From Coenobita brevimanus (taxonomy: Eukaryota > Arthropoda > Malacostraca > Decapoda > Coenobitidae): a DNA stretch of 64,000 nt. The translations under genes were made by a program, and so were the position numbers. The first letter of the stretch is position 1. Every line of letters starts with the position of its first letter. Location of the stretch: positions 38,040,888-38,104,887 of the forward strand of contig CM064732.1 of the NCBI GenBank assembly GCA_032717465.1. Direction: 5' to 3'. The notes beneath the pieces are model-generated. The model did not search any database. It was not told where the DNA came from and saw nothing but the letters and a program-made list of their open reading frames with translations. This document shows positions 42,139-52,897 of this stretch, piece after piece.

Positions 42139-43582
42139 ATGTCAACCCTCCTAAATCGCGTGTTCATAAAGCATGGCTTTGTAAATTGTGGCTAAGTGGC
42201 CGTCAGACTGCCGGCAACCTTAAATCACTGTTAAGTCATGAAAATCATGGACCTAGGCAGTGGCGTTGCGTGGGGGGGGGGGCACAGGGGCGGTTGCCCT
42301 GGGCGCAAAATTCTTAGGGGTGGGGGGGAAAAAAAAAAATCATAATAATAAAGTAGTGATTAAAAAAAAATAGCACTCCCTCCCCTCATACTGAAAATCT
42401 CCCAATGTTCGTACATTCAACACAGTTTTTCAACATGACGGGGCAAACAAACATTGCCACGCAACATCTGCATTATTTTTCTCGCTAATTACAGCCATAC
42501 TGTCCTCATGTAATCCTTATCGGTGAATCACAAAAAATCATATATAAAAATTCATAATTTCACCGTGTTGCAAGAGCGCCAGGATAGCCTCGCTGCTCCT
42601 CCGCTACCCGCCTCATCTCCGTGATGTGTGACACTAATACGTTACGTAATTTTTAAAATCCACCTCACGCCTAAAGTAATCCTTAAAATGCATATGTGTT
42701 AGGCTTGCCAACTATCTGAAGTATAAATCCGGGAGATCGTACACAAACACCATAAAGTGGGGATGCATCCTAAGTGCAGCTGCAATTTCTCGTGTTTCTT
42801 GTTAGTGTACTGTGACTGAAATAACATGATCACTCACTGATCACTTCTGGCTGGTTTATATACTTTATATCCTAAGGTAAAACAAACTTTTTACTATAAA
42901 AATTAAACGGCGATATATAAATTCCTGAAATAATGAAGCATTTACTTGAAGGTGTAAGAGTAGACGAAAACAAACTACAGAAAATCAGTGTCAAAAGACA
43001 ACTTTCTTAACACTATGAATACCATGTCTACTGTACTGTACATTCATCAAGGGAAAAAAATATGTAAGATGGGTTTCATCATTCATGTTTCCTTAAATAT
43101 ATATATATACTGTATATATATATATATATATATTAGAGGATTGCATCAGCACACCACTGACTGCTATCATCCGTGACACATCACGCCTGGCGGGAGTAAG
43201 ATGCGTTACTGATGATGGGACTGGACTAGGGTTCAGCAGCCGATCTGTCTCCTCCACCTATCCTGCGCAGAACGGTACACTTACCTCGTCCATTGCTGTC
43301 TGTTCTGTCACGTTTCGTGTTCCGTTATTTGTGCATGTGGCGACAATCCGATCACTAAATTAAGATATGTCGAAATCTCAAAGTACCATCGCCAAGTAAT
43401 GTTCTCGCCAAAGTTTTGCAACACCAACCCAGAGTAAAACATGATTTTTTAAATACAAGATCTTGGGTTTACCCCTGCCTTGGGTTCTTGGAGATTAATT
43501 CAAAAAATCACCTGGATCTTTTTTTTTTTTTTTCCCAAAAAAATATACACACTAAACTTGGAAAATACTTTAATGATTAGTA

Positions 43583-44470
43583 TGAAATGGTCGTCTATAA
43601 TAACGTGTACGCACCCTGTGAACTGTGTGTGCAGATGCAAAAGCACTTTCCTCTTGATGAAGAAAATGTGTTGGCATTACTCAATATTTTTTATTCAAAA
43701 GTAGCCAACGGCCATACCACGTTGAGTACACCGCTTCTCGTCCGATCAGCGAAGTTAAGCAACGTTGGGTCTGGTTAGTACTTGGATGGGTGACCGCCTG
43801 GGAACACCAGATGCTGTTGGCATCCCTACGTGTCAAGTGGGGTTGGTGGAGGATTAGTGCCCCTCCCTGTAAAACAATTAACCCTAAGCCTTTGGCCACC
43901 CCGTTTGGGATACATGGCATCTGGTAATGAATGAATGAAAAAAAAGCTCTTGCTCCCAGAAGAAGAAAAGCACATTACAAATTTGGTGCTACACTTCTCT
44001 ACTCTAGCAAAGGAGAAAGAATTTGATTCTCTACAGGAACAGTGGCAAGAACTGTTGCATTCCATATCAACTCTTCTGCATCTCAATCAGCGACATATTT
44101 CTGGTATTTTTGCTTGGAATAACTGATGGGAATAATCAGTCTAAATTTGAATTTCTTTCAAGACTAATGTGTGTTCTTTTAGTTCTACCACATTCTTCTG
44201 CGTTAGTTGATTGTTCTCACAAATGACTATGCTAAAAACCATGACCACGAACAGATTGTTGACCCACACAACTGTCAATCATTTGTTTGCAAAAGAAGCC
44301 ATTGCTTGACAAGAAGTACTGTGCTTTGAATGGAAACCATCAAAAGAACTCATCATTGACATGAAAAGTGACAACATTGGCCAGCATTATGGAGATAAGT
44401 GTTGCAGCACACAGCAGGCAACACGTATCCTGTCGATGAGCCCGAAGTTGCCAGTAGCAGAGAGGAAAAC
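43583..44470 (+). pseudogene. hAT transposase C-terminal remnant
   Basis: Fragments in different frames: CELCVQMQKHFPLDEENVL before the SINE, and after it FEFLSRLMCVLLVLPHSSAL with HTTVNHLFAKEAIA and FEWKPSKELIIDM. LVLPHS-A followed by LL-KEA is the conserved hAT dimerisation region. The 5S-SINE at 43704-43938 splits the gene, and stops are frequent. Most of the catalytic domain has been deleted. Confidence 0.65.
43704..43938 (+). mobile_element. Complete 5S rRNA-derived SINE
   Basis: The head (43704-43821, 118 bp) is a full-length 5S rRNA-like sequence, GCCAACGGCC to CTGTTGGC, with the internal Pol III promoter: A-box region AGTTAAGCAACG at 43753 and C-box region GTACTTGGATGGGTGACC at 43778-43795. 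A unique body follows, then a hairpin (CCCC-GTTT-GGGA, 43899-43910), GGCATCTGGT and (AATG)n. This is the SINE3 architecture. The 3' end resembles that of the RTE LINEs here, its likely source of reverse transcriptase. It is a retroposon and not a 5S gene, because the same body follows the 5S part in the copy at 26631. Confidence 0.92.
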
Positions 44471-44731
44471 ACACAGGTTTATGTACAATAATTCTGCTGT
44501 ATAAAAGCCTTAAAAATGAGTTGAAGGAGCTACACCTGTATTTTTATGTACATATAAAAATTGTTAAGTATATCTTGTTTTTTTTCATTCGATCTTGGAG
44601 ATTTTAGGTGAGCCATCTTGGATGTTGCTACTTTCCCCGGTGGTAACCCTGGCTGTAGCCAGTGTGTGCGTGTGCCAAGATAAGAGATTGATTGTTTGAT
44701 GTATTTTGTTGTTCTGGAGTGTCGACAAGTT

Positions 44732-44771
<40 letters not shown>

Positions 44772-44891
44772 TGACACGGTAGTCATTTCTTATTCTTCGT
44801 TCTTCTGTTTCAACTATGTAATATATATATATCTATATCTATCTATCTATCTCTCTCTCTCTCTGTCTCTCTCTCTCTCTATATATATACA

Positions 44892-44929
<38 letters not shown>

Positions 44930-45403
44930 GTATGTTTATATATATATAATCGATTTTTTAATGGTTTAAACATTTATGAACGTGAAGATATGGTTATACA
45001 ATGAAATATTTTCTTAAAATACGTGTGCCTGGGGGGTAAGGGGTTCAATTATTGGACTGGTGGAAGGGACTCAGGGAGTGCTAACGGTCCACAAGTTAGG
45101 GGGCGCAATACTTTCTTTGCCCCGGGTGCTGGCAGCCCACGCTACGCCACTGGACCTAGGCACCCAAGTAGGCCTTTTCCAAGGAGAACTTAAACCACGG
45201 CATTCAAACTGAAAATTGTGACCCAACAACCAATCACTGTGCATCTCTGGTGGCAAGTGTGCATACTAATGCCGCCATGTTGCTGTCGTTCTTGTCCTGC
45301 CAGTCCGCACACTACAGACCGTCGCCATGGAGTATGAGAGCTACCTTCCTTTTTTTTGCAACCTCCCTGCCTCCTACCTGCCATAGCCCCTCCCGACCCC
45401 CTG

Positions 45404-46057
45404 ATGAAGCGCTTTAAGCAGTATGGCATCAAGAAGCTGCCGCCGTTGTCGTACAGTCAACGTTTGGAGCCCATTCATTGTGTTGAGAAGGGAGAGAAGT
45501 TTTCAAAGCTGGCGAAAGAGTTTGGGTAGAATGAGTCGACCATAAGGATGATCTACAAGAACAGGGAGAAGATGAAGAAGTGCGTCAAGGTTTATGGGAC
45601 TGGGCTTATTGATGGCCGGGTGCGGTGAAGGGATGGGGCAGTAATTTGGATAGAAAGATGTCTGGAAATGTTCGTCCTGAGGCAGGCAAGGAAGAATATT
45701 CTAGTTGACGGCTCAGTCATCAGGGAGAAGGCTAAGAGTTTTCACAAATTGTTAAGTCAATGACTCAGTATCAACCCCCCTAAGCCCTTCCATGCTAGCC
45801 ATGCATGGTTGGCTAACTTTCTGACGAGAAAGCACCTGAAGAACGTGCAAACGACAGGAGAGAGAGCGTCTGCTGATGCGGCCGTGGCAGAGGACTTTCT
45901 GACCGTCCTCCAGGCAGTTTTGGAGGAGGGGGGTTATATGGTAGAAACTGTGCATTTTTACAAGGACTTGCATAACTGCAGAGTTAATGAGAGACATCAG
46001 GAACTCATCACCCACTATTTTGCCCGGGTAAGGGCAGAAGCTGAGCCTGAACCATAG
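45404..46057 (+). pseudogene. pogo/jerky-type transposase, internally deleted
   Basis: The N-terminal HTH is clear: LSYSQRLEPIHCVEKGEKF, then KLAKEFG-stop-NESTIRMIYK. In-frame stops occur at about 45527, 45626 and 45762. A CENP-B second-domain segment follows (SHAWLANFLTRKHLKN, ASADAAVAEDFLTVLQAVL). After EEGGY, where the family continues into the first catalytic Asp block, the sequence jumps to a C-terminal tail (HFYKDLHNCRVNERHQEL). The DDE core is therefore deleted and the copy is inert. Confidence 0.68.
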
Positions 46058-46500
46058 CCTGGCCCTTCACACACTAAGGACGTGGATGACGTAGCATCTG
46101 TCATCTCTGAGGCAGACTTTGAGGGCTTCCTGAGGGAGGCAGAGGAGCTGGAGACAGGAGAACATCATGAGGGAGCACCGCCACCTCATGGTGAGAGGTT
46201 CTAAGTTCTTCCCAGCACCACCCCACTCCATTCACTTAAGCAGTTTTGTCATAGGATTAAGGCGAGATCCCTTGATATTGCTTATTTCTATTTAATACAT
46301 GCACTGAATATTCCTAAATCTGTATGTTTGTGTTTGATGGTGCCTAGAAAGGTGTAGGTAGGGTGCTGTGGGGGCGGGTTGGCCAAAGTCCAGACCCAAA
46401 TTAATTTTTCACATAAGAGTTATTATTCATAAATCACGGAATTCATAAATCACAGCAGTGGTTCAGACCCAAATTGCCACAATTTACGAGGATTTAGTGT

Positions 46501-46850
46501 ATATATATATATATATTTATATATTATGAATTTATTTTGCATTTTTCGGTGTTTATTGTGTGTATGGTAGTATTGACTTATTTTTGTAGTCTGGGTGGTG
46601 GAGTTTGTTGGAAAAGAGAGGGAAGAGTTTCTTTTTTCAGACCTAATTGAGATAAACGTCATCCCTTGAGTGTACAGACTGGACAGTGAGGGTTGAAATG
46701 TGAGACGACCTGCCATTCACACCTTGCACGAGATGATTAGTAGGAAGGGCAGGGAGGCCTTTCCACCCACGAAAGCATCATGTGAACATGGAAAACATTC
46801 CTGTTATGCTTGTAAAAGGCAAAGAAAATGTAAAACGATTCAAAACTGTA
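46501..46850. other. No gene seen; (AT)n at its left edge
   Basis: Begins with a TATA microsatellite (about 46499-46525). An open frame at 46700-47098 spans into the tandem duplication but has no recognisable domain and is probably chance. Confidence 0.4.
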
Positions 46851-47560
46851 AAACAAACCTGAGCAAACAGGTAAAGATACCAAACAAAAATTATTTTTTC
46901 CTTTTACTTTCATGTGTGTGTTTATTTATAATTGTAAACAGGGTAGTTGTGTGTGTTTCACAAGAGAGGAGAAAGATGATATTTTCTGTCTGGGTCAAGA
47001 TAATGGGTCTAACTGTGTGTTTAGGCATGGCCACGAGCGAGAAAATTGTGCATCCACTTGTCACGGCAGCAGGTGGTGAACTGACATATGAGGTGTGAGA
47101 GTGTGAAGTGAAGGTCAGTCTCACGTTCCAGATGTGGATTCACTTCCCAAAAGTTTTCACAGTTTTCTACAAGTCGCACTGCATCGAATGATCCAAATCT
47201 GTACAACAAACCTGAGCAAATAGGTAAGGATACCATGACAAAAATGTATTTTTCTCCTATTATCATGTTTTTTTTTGTTTATGCCTGTATTCATTCGTAA
47301 TTGTAAGCAGGGTGGTCGTGAGTGTTTTGCAAGGGAGGACAAAAATGATATTTTCTGTCTGGGTCGAGATAATGGGTATACTGTAGTTGTGCTTGTATAG
47401 GCCTGGCCACAAGCAGAAAAACTGAAAATCCACTCATCACAGCAGCAGGCTCTGAACTGCCTGATAGGATGTATGGGAGTGTAGCATAGGTCAGTCTCAA
47501 GATGTTCAAAATGTTTGTTCACTTCCCAAAAATTCTTGTTTTTTTTATAAGCTGGATTCG
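46851..47560. repeat. Tandem duplication of about 350 bp
   Basis: Two units, about 46851-47205 and 47206-47560, share AACAAACCTGAGCAAA, GATATTTTCTGTCTGGGTC, AGATAATGGGT, AAAATCCACTCATCAC-like and CACTTCCCAAAA words in the same order. They differ by many substitutions and small indels, so the duplication is old. No function seen. Confidence 0.75.
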
Positions 47561-47599
47561 AATGACTTCGGTGACCATGATACAGTAAAACATCATTTG

Positions 47600-48626
47600 A
47601 TGCCGGTGGCCATGGAGGGGTTTAAAAACATGGAAGGAATGTACAAATTGAAAGTAGGTGGAGTCGTTTACGAGGTTCCAGACACACAGGCTGAAGTGAT
47701 GAAGGTTTGTTTTCAAACCGTTTTTAAAAGAGAGAGTGAGTTTAGTGAATATAATGATAGACCTAAGGACTTAGTGCTTGACAAAATACAAGTAGATATA
47801 CAAGAAGTAATGGAATTAATGGAAAAACAAGATATTAGGAAAGCACCAAGGCCAGATGGAGTGTTTAACTGGATAATAAAAGAGTGTCCTGTAGAAAGGA
47901 ACTAGCGTGAAGGATACATGACATCAATATGAACTCACTAGCAAAAAGCGAAGTCCATCGGGATTGGAAAAGAGCAAATGTGGTCTCCATATAAAAGGAG
48001 GAAACAAGGAGGAGCCACTGAATTAAAGGCTGGTATCACTAACCAGTGTTGTAGCAAAAATTTGTGAGATCATAGTGAAAGACCAATGGATTAAATTTCT
48101 GGAAGGAACTAATACAACAACAGATTGTCAGTTTGGCTTCAGAAAAGGAAGGTCATGTACCACAAACCTACTAAGCTTTTACTCAAGTGTGATAGATGGT
48201 ACGCAAGAGAGGGATGGATGGATGGATTGTCTTCTTGGACCTAAAGAAAGCATTTGACAAGGTACCAAACAGGATATTGTTGTGGAAACTTGAACACGGG
48301 AGGTCTAAAAGGAGCATTACTTAAGTTGATGAAGGGTTTTTTGGAGGAAAGGGAGATAAGAACAGTCATAAAGGACCAACAGTCAGAGTGGTGTTAAGTA
48401 ATTAGTGGTGTACTTCATGGTCAGTTTTGGCACCAATCATGTTCCAGGTTTATGTAAATGATATGGTGGAAGGAATAGACAGTTCTGTTATGGAAAGTGA
48501 AAAAAGAAGAAGAGTGTAAACAGCTGCATATGGACCTTAATCAGATATCTGACTGGAGTCAAGTGTGGGAAATGCAGTTTAATGAGAAGAAATGTAAAGT
48601 AATTGAATTTGGAAAGAGTACAAAGA
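47600..48626 (+). pseudogene. LINE-4: CR1-like RT fragment
   Basis: 5'-truncated; starts in the EN-RT linker (NMEGMYKLKVGGVVYEVPD) and runs through QDIRKAPRPDGVFNWIIKE (about 47828), QFGFRKGRSCTTNLLSFYS (about 48128) and LKKAFDKVP-like sequence (48240), with frameshifts. It stops near GKSTKRH at about 48625, where RTE sequence begins. The subfamily resembles LINE-3. Confidence 0.78.
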
Positions 48627-49778
48627 GACACCTTTCTGATTGGTGATATGAATGGTAAAGTTGGGAATGTGAAGGTGGATGGAATAGTTGGTGAGTAGGG
48701 TGTGCCTGCTGAGATAGATGAGAATGGGAGTGCATTAGTGGACATTTGTGCTGGAAGGGGGTTGGTGATAGCCAATACCATCTTCAGGCATAAATGATCC
48801 TCAGGTATACATAGCGAGTGATGAGAAGGGTGGGTGGTGAACTGAATGAAAGGAAGGCAATGATTGATTATGCGTGTGTGGATGAAAGGATGCGAAGATG
48901 TGTAATGGATGCAAGAGTTTATAGAGGTTGGGGGAGTGGACTTTCTGACCACTACTTGGTGGTGGCCAGAATTAAAGTTCAAGTTAAGATGGAGGAATAG
49001 AAGAAGGGAAAGACGAGAGGAAGGAGTAGTTGCAAGGAGAGTGGAAAGGTTACAAGAGGATGAGAAAAAGGCAGAGTATAAGAGAGAAGTGGAGGAACGA
49101 TTGGGCAAATATGAATTGGAGCAGATGGGAGATGTGGAAGGTGTGTGTAGAATATTTACAGAAGAAATATGTGCAGTATGTGATGTGGTATGTGGAAGGA
49201 AGAGAAGACGGAGGGGGGTGCAAGGAACAGCGTGGTGGACTGAAGAGGTGAAACAGGCTGTGGCACAAAAGAAGAAAGCATACAATGAATGGATGAGAAA
49301 TAGGGGCATGGAAGAGGTTGAGAGGCGGAAGAGAGAGTTATATGTAGAAAGAAAGAGAGAGGTGAAAAGATTAGTGAGAGAGAGTAAGAAGAGAGTGGAT
49401 GAGGAATTTGGAAGGAATTTGAGTGTAAAGTGGAGGGACTGTAAGAAAATGTTCTGGAAAGAGGTGAAAAGAGTAAGACAGGGTGGAAGTGAAGTTAGCA
49501 GGGGAGTGAAAGATAAAAATGGTAGATTACTAGTGGAGAAGGGAGAAAAAGTGAGCAGATGGAGAGAACACTTTAAGGAATTGTTGAATGTAGAGGATGG
49601 AAGTAATGCGAGTATAAGTGGCTGGGGAATGGCTGGGAGAAGGAGGGAGGTGAGAAGACAGGAAGAAATCAGTAGGATAGAAGTTGTGGAAGCAATGAAG
49701 AAAGTTAAATCAGGGAAAGCCCCAGGAATTGATGGAGTGTGTGGTGAAATGCTGAAGCATGGGGGAGAGATACAGTAG
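48627..49778 (+). pseudogene. RTE endonuclease and linker, frameshifted
   Basis: APE-type nuclease motifs FLIGDMNGKVGN (about 48632), AMIDYACVDERM (about 48858) and GSGLSDHYLVVA (about 48934) lie in different frames, with stops near 48697 and 48796. The Lys/Arg-rich linker follows in the frame open through 49778 (QGTAWWTEEVKQAV; YVERKREVKRLVRES; SGKAPGIDGVCGEMLKHGG). The nuclease would nick the target to prime cDNA synthesis. A TAG near 49779 separates it from the RT part. Confidence 0.8.
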
Positions 49779-50061
49779 TAGTAGAATGGATGTGGAAGAT
49801 GTGCAGATTGGCCTGGGAGGAAGGTAGAGTCCCGGAGGATTGGAAGTCAGGTATATTTATTCCCTTGTACAAAGGAAAAGGGGAAAAAGAAGTGTGTGGT
49901 AATCATAGGGGCATTTGTCTTCTTAGTATAATAGGAAAAGTGTATGGTAGGATACTTATTGACAGAGTTAGAGAAAGAACAGAAAAATTAGTTGGAGAAG
50001 AACAGGGAGGTTTAGGAAGGGAAGAGGTTGTGTAGACCAGATATTCATTCTCAGATCTTTA

Positions 50062-51201
50062 GTGGAAAAGTTTCTAGAGAAGGGAAAGAAGTTGTATGCG
50101 GCTTTCATGGATTTGGAGAAAGCATATGACAGGGTGGATAGACAAGGATTGTGGAAAGTGTTAAGAATATATGGAGTAGATTGGAAGTTGTTGAATGCTG
50201 TGAAGAGTATATACGATGGTGCGAAGGTTGCAGTGCGTTTGGATGTTGAACTAAGTGAATTTTTCTCTTTGAAAATTGGTTTGAAACAGGGATGTGTCAT
50301 GTCTCCATGGTTGTTCAATCTGTACATGGATGGGGTAATAAAAGAGGTACAAGGTAGGGTAGTGGATGTTGGAGTGGCCGTGGTGAGAGAGGATAGTGTT
50401 TGGAAACTCCCTGTACTGTTGTTTGCAGATGATACTGTGTTGTTGAGTGAAGACGAAGGGGAGCTGCAAGGCTTGGTGGATGAGTTTGAGAGAGTGTGTA
50501 AGAGACGGAATCTAAAGGTGAATGTAGGGAAGAGTAAAGTGATGGTCTTTGAGAGAGGTGAAGTCAGTGAATGTACAGCGAGGTTGGATGATGAGGAATT
50601 GGAAAATGTGAGTACGTTTAAGTACTTGGGTAGTGTGATGAGTAAGGATGGAGGTTTGGAGGGTGAAGTGCTTGAAAGGGTACAGCAGGGAAGAAAGGTT
50701 GCTGGTTCTTTGAAAGCAGTGATAAGAAACAGGGAAGTGAGCATGGAAGTGAAAAAGTTACTACATGACAGTATTGTGATACCAACTCTAACGTACGGAA
50801 GTGAAGCTTGGACGTTGTTGGAAGGACACAAGTCAAGAGTGAGAGCAGTGGAAATGAGTTATTTAAGAGGAGCCTGTGGAGTCACATGGAGAGACAGGCT
50901 GACGAATGAGGATATAAAGGAGCGTTGTGGTGTTGATGTGGATGTGATAGGAAGCGTTATGAGGAACACACTGAGGTGGTTTGGCCATGTGGGGAGGATG
51001 GAGGGTGAAAGACTGACGAAGAGAGTGTATGTGAGTGAGGTGGAGGGTGGAAGAGGGAGGGGGAGGCCGAGGATGAGATGGAGGGATGGGGTGGAGAGGT
51101 ATATGAGAGAGGGGGGTGTGAGTTGGGAGCAGGGCAGTGAAATGGCGGGGGACAGGGCGACTTGGAGGCGATTTGTTTGTGGCCATCCCAAACGGGATTG
51201 A
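50062..51201 (+). CDS. RTE reverse transcriptase and C-terminal domain (379 codons open)
   Basis: Open frame with the RT palm motifs AAFMDLEKAYDRVD (about 50100), GLKQGCVMSPWLFNLYMDG (about 50280) and FADD (50422-50433), the thumb and connection region (YLGSVMSKDGGLEGEV), then the RTE-family C-terminus: YGSEAWTLLEGHKSRVRAVE, SYLRGACGVTWRDRLTNED, WFGHVGRM and RGRGRPRMRWRDG. It ends at KRD with TGA inside the 3' terminal structure. The upstream half of RT (49790-50035) is in another frame, with a one-base loss near 50010, so the full polyprotein is not made. The core residues are intact. It is nearly identical to copy b at 4033-5214. Confidence 0.85.
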   Translation: MEKFLEKGKKLYAAFMDLEKAYDRVDRQGLWKVLRIYGVDWKLLNAVKSIYDGAKVAVRLDVELSEFFSLKIGLKQGCVMSPWLFNLYMDGVIKEVQGRVVDVGVAVVREDSVWKLPVLLFADDTVLLSEDEGELQGLVDEFERVCKRRNLKVNVGKSKVMVFERGEVSECTARLDDEELENVSTFKYLGSVMSKDGGLEGEVLERVQQGRKVAGSLKAVIRNREVSMEVKKLLHDSIVIPTLTYGSEAWTLLEGHKSRVRAVEMSYLRGACGVTWRDRLTNEDIKERCGVDVDVIGSVMRNTLRWFGHVGRMEGERLTKRVYVSEVEGGRGRGRPRMRWRDGVERYMREGGVSWEQGSEMAGDRATWRRFVCGHPKRD

Positions 51202-51239
51202 GGCGTCTGGCAATAGATAGATAGATAGATAGATCTCTT

Positions 51240-52740
51240 TGTCCAGGCTATTCCACAGGTCTGTACATCTATAAGGAAAACTACATTTCTTGATATCTTT
51301 CAAGCAGCTGGGCTTCTTCAGTTTCATTCCGTGTCCTCTTGTTGCTCTCTTACCCCGTACAAACAGATCTTCTTTGTCAATTTTATCTTCTCCCATCATG
51401 GTCCTGGACACTGCAATCTTGTCGCCTCTCATTCTCCTCTCCTCTAAGGAAGGCAAATCCGGCTTTTCCAGCTTCTCTCTGTACGACAGATTTACCAGGC
51501 TATGGACCATTTTGGTTGCTGTTCTTTGTATTCTCTCAATCTTGTTTATATCTTTCTTTTTGTGTGCAAACCACACTACTGCTGCATATTCTAACCTGGA
51601 GCAGATCATGTCCACTATCAATTTTTTCATCATCTCATCCATATAATGAAATGCTACTCTTATGTTAGTCAAGAGTTTGCACGTCTCTCTAACTGTCTTG
51701 TTAATATGCTTATCAGGTGACAAACTGTCCTGGACCAGCACTCCCAAATCTTTCTCTTCTCTCGCTTTTGTGATTGCTTCATTACCCATCAAATAATTCG
51801 GTGATGGCCTCTTGGTACTGTGCTTTTACCCATTTCCAGTATTTTACATTTTTTTGCATTGAATTTCATTTCCCACATCCGACTCCAATCGTGTATCCTA
51901 TCCAGATCCTCCTGCAGTATTTTACAATCCTCCTCAACCTCTACCTTCCTCAAGATCTTTGCATCATCAGCAAACAGAGTAGCATAACTATTCACTCCAT
52001 CTACCATATCATTTATGTAAATCAGGAACATTACTGGCACCAACACTGAGCCCTGTGGGGCTCCACTTGTTACTTCCCTCCATCCAGACATCTTATCCTT
52101 TATTACTGTCCTCATTTGTCTGTGTCTCAAAAAGTCTCTCATCCATTCCAGGAGGTTCCCCTTCAGTTCTCCTATATGCTCTAGTTTCCACATTAGTCTC
52201 TTATGGGGTACCTTGACGAAGGCCTTCTCCAAATCTAAATACAGACACAATCCATCCAACCATCTCTCTCCTGTAGCACATCAATCACCTTTGAGTAAAA
52301 GCTCAACAAGTTGGAAACACATGACCTTCCACTTCTGAATCCAAACTGACTCTCAGTCAGAATATTCATCTCTTCCAGACATCTATCTATCTTTCAGAAT
52401 TCTCTCGCACAAGTTTGCGACCATTCTGGTTAGGGACACTGATCTATAATTCAGGGGTTCTTCCCTGTTTCCTCCCTTATAAATCAGTACCACATTTGCC
52501 CTTTTCCATTCTTGAGGCACTTTCCCTTCTTCTAGAGAACACACAGTTAAACTGTGAATCTTATCCGTCAGTTGTTCTTTGCATTCCTTCAGTACCGTAT
52601 TAGAGATTCCATCTGGTCCTGGGGCTTTCCGTACATCTTGAGTTTCCAGTAATTTATACACTTCCTTTACTTCCACTTTTATATCTTTTATCACTACATT
52701 TCTAGTCACTACCTCGCCTTCCACAAACTCCTTTTAATTA
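51240..52740 (-). pseudogene. LINE-5 ORF2: reverse transcriptase part
   Basis: Read from 52724 down: RKAPGPDGISNTVLKE, NYRSVSLTRMVANLCERIL (breaks at a GATAGATAGAT run near 52385), DLEKAFVKVPHKRLMWKLE, SGAPQGSVLVPVMFLIYIND and FADD (about 51960-51975), then EKHINKTVRETCKLLTNIR, LEYAAVVWFAHKKKDINKIE and SYRCTDLWNSLDKEI at the break. The frame around FADD (52259-51789) is uninterrupted, but the whole is fragmented. Confidence 0.8.
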
Positions 52741-52897
52741 GTGAAAACTGATTGGAAACATTTGTTCATTATTTCTGCTTGCATTGCCGCATCTTTATAG
52801 ACCTCTCCTTCTACTTTCAGTTTGGTGATTCCTTCCTTTTGTTTCAGTTTGCCATTGACAAATTGATAAATCTATAAAACAATTTGGGTTCATCCAT

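Larger units (their letters stand above)
42258..45152 (+). mobile_element. hAT element with perfect 8-bp target duplication
   Basis: The ends are CAGTGGCGTTGCGTGG and, on the minus strand, CAGTGGCGTAGCGTGGGCTG, flanked by GACCTAGG at 42250-42257 and 45153-45160. An 8-bp duplication and CAGTGGCG-type ends are hAT hallmarks. The interior has transposase remnants (43583-44470), a 5S-SINE, AT/CT microsatellites (43095-43135, 44820-44945) and a long poly(T) at about 44734-44769. Confidence 0.9.
42134..46500 (+). mobile_element. pogo/jerky-like element remnant, carrying a hAT
   Basis: The left part begins GTCAACCCTCCTAAATCG. The right part, read on the minus strand, begins CACTAAATCCTCGTAAATTG, and both contain GTAAATTGTGGC. 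A CENP-B-type transposase fragment lies between, at 45404-46057. The boundaries are approximate because the terminal repeats have diverged. The hAT at 42258-45152 is nested in its left part. Confidence 0.5.
48627..51234 (+). mobile_element. RTE LINE, best copy in the window
   Basis: Runs from the endonuclease (slightly 5' truncated) through RT to a true 3' end. The stop codon (51199-51201) lies right after the 3' hairpin (TCCC-AAAC-GGGA, 51186-51197). The 3' UTR is only about ten bases, GGCGTCTGGC, followed by a GATA-type tail at 51212-51234. A single-ORF APE-RT plan with a tiny 3' UTR and short-repeat tail is typical of the RTE clade. Confidence 0.88.

Noticed and set aside
43704..43821. A functional 5S rRNA gene
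   Set aside because: The 5S part runs straight into the same non-5S body and tail as the truncated copy at 26631, there is no T-run terminator after CTGTTGGC, and it sits inside a hAT. It is the head of a SINE.
46700..47098. 132-codon open frame as a novel secreted or membrane protein
   Set aside because: The frame crosses the edge of a tandem duplication; the second unit does not keep it open and there is no recognised domain or start context.
48488..49309. 273-codon minus-strand frame and similar Pro/Ser/His-rich frames opposite RTE sequence
   Set aside because: Antisense reading of the A/G-rich RTE coding strand gives long low-complexity frames wherever an RTE copy occurs.
50863..51792. 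309-codon minus-strand protein joining an RT C-terminus to a Pro/Ser/His-rich tail
   Set aside because: It is LINE-5 read through into the antisense of the RTE copy at 48627-51234; a fusion by adjacency only.
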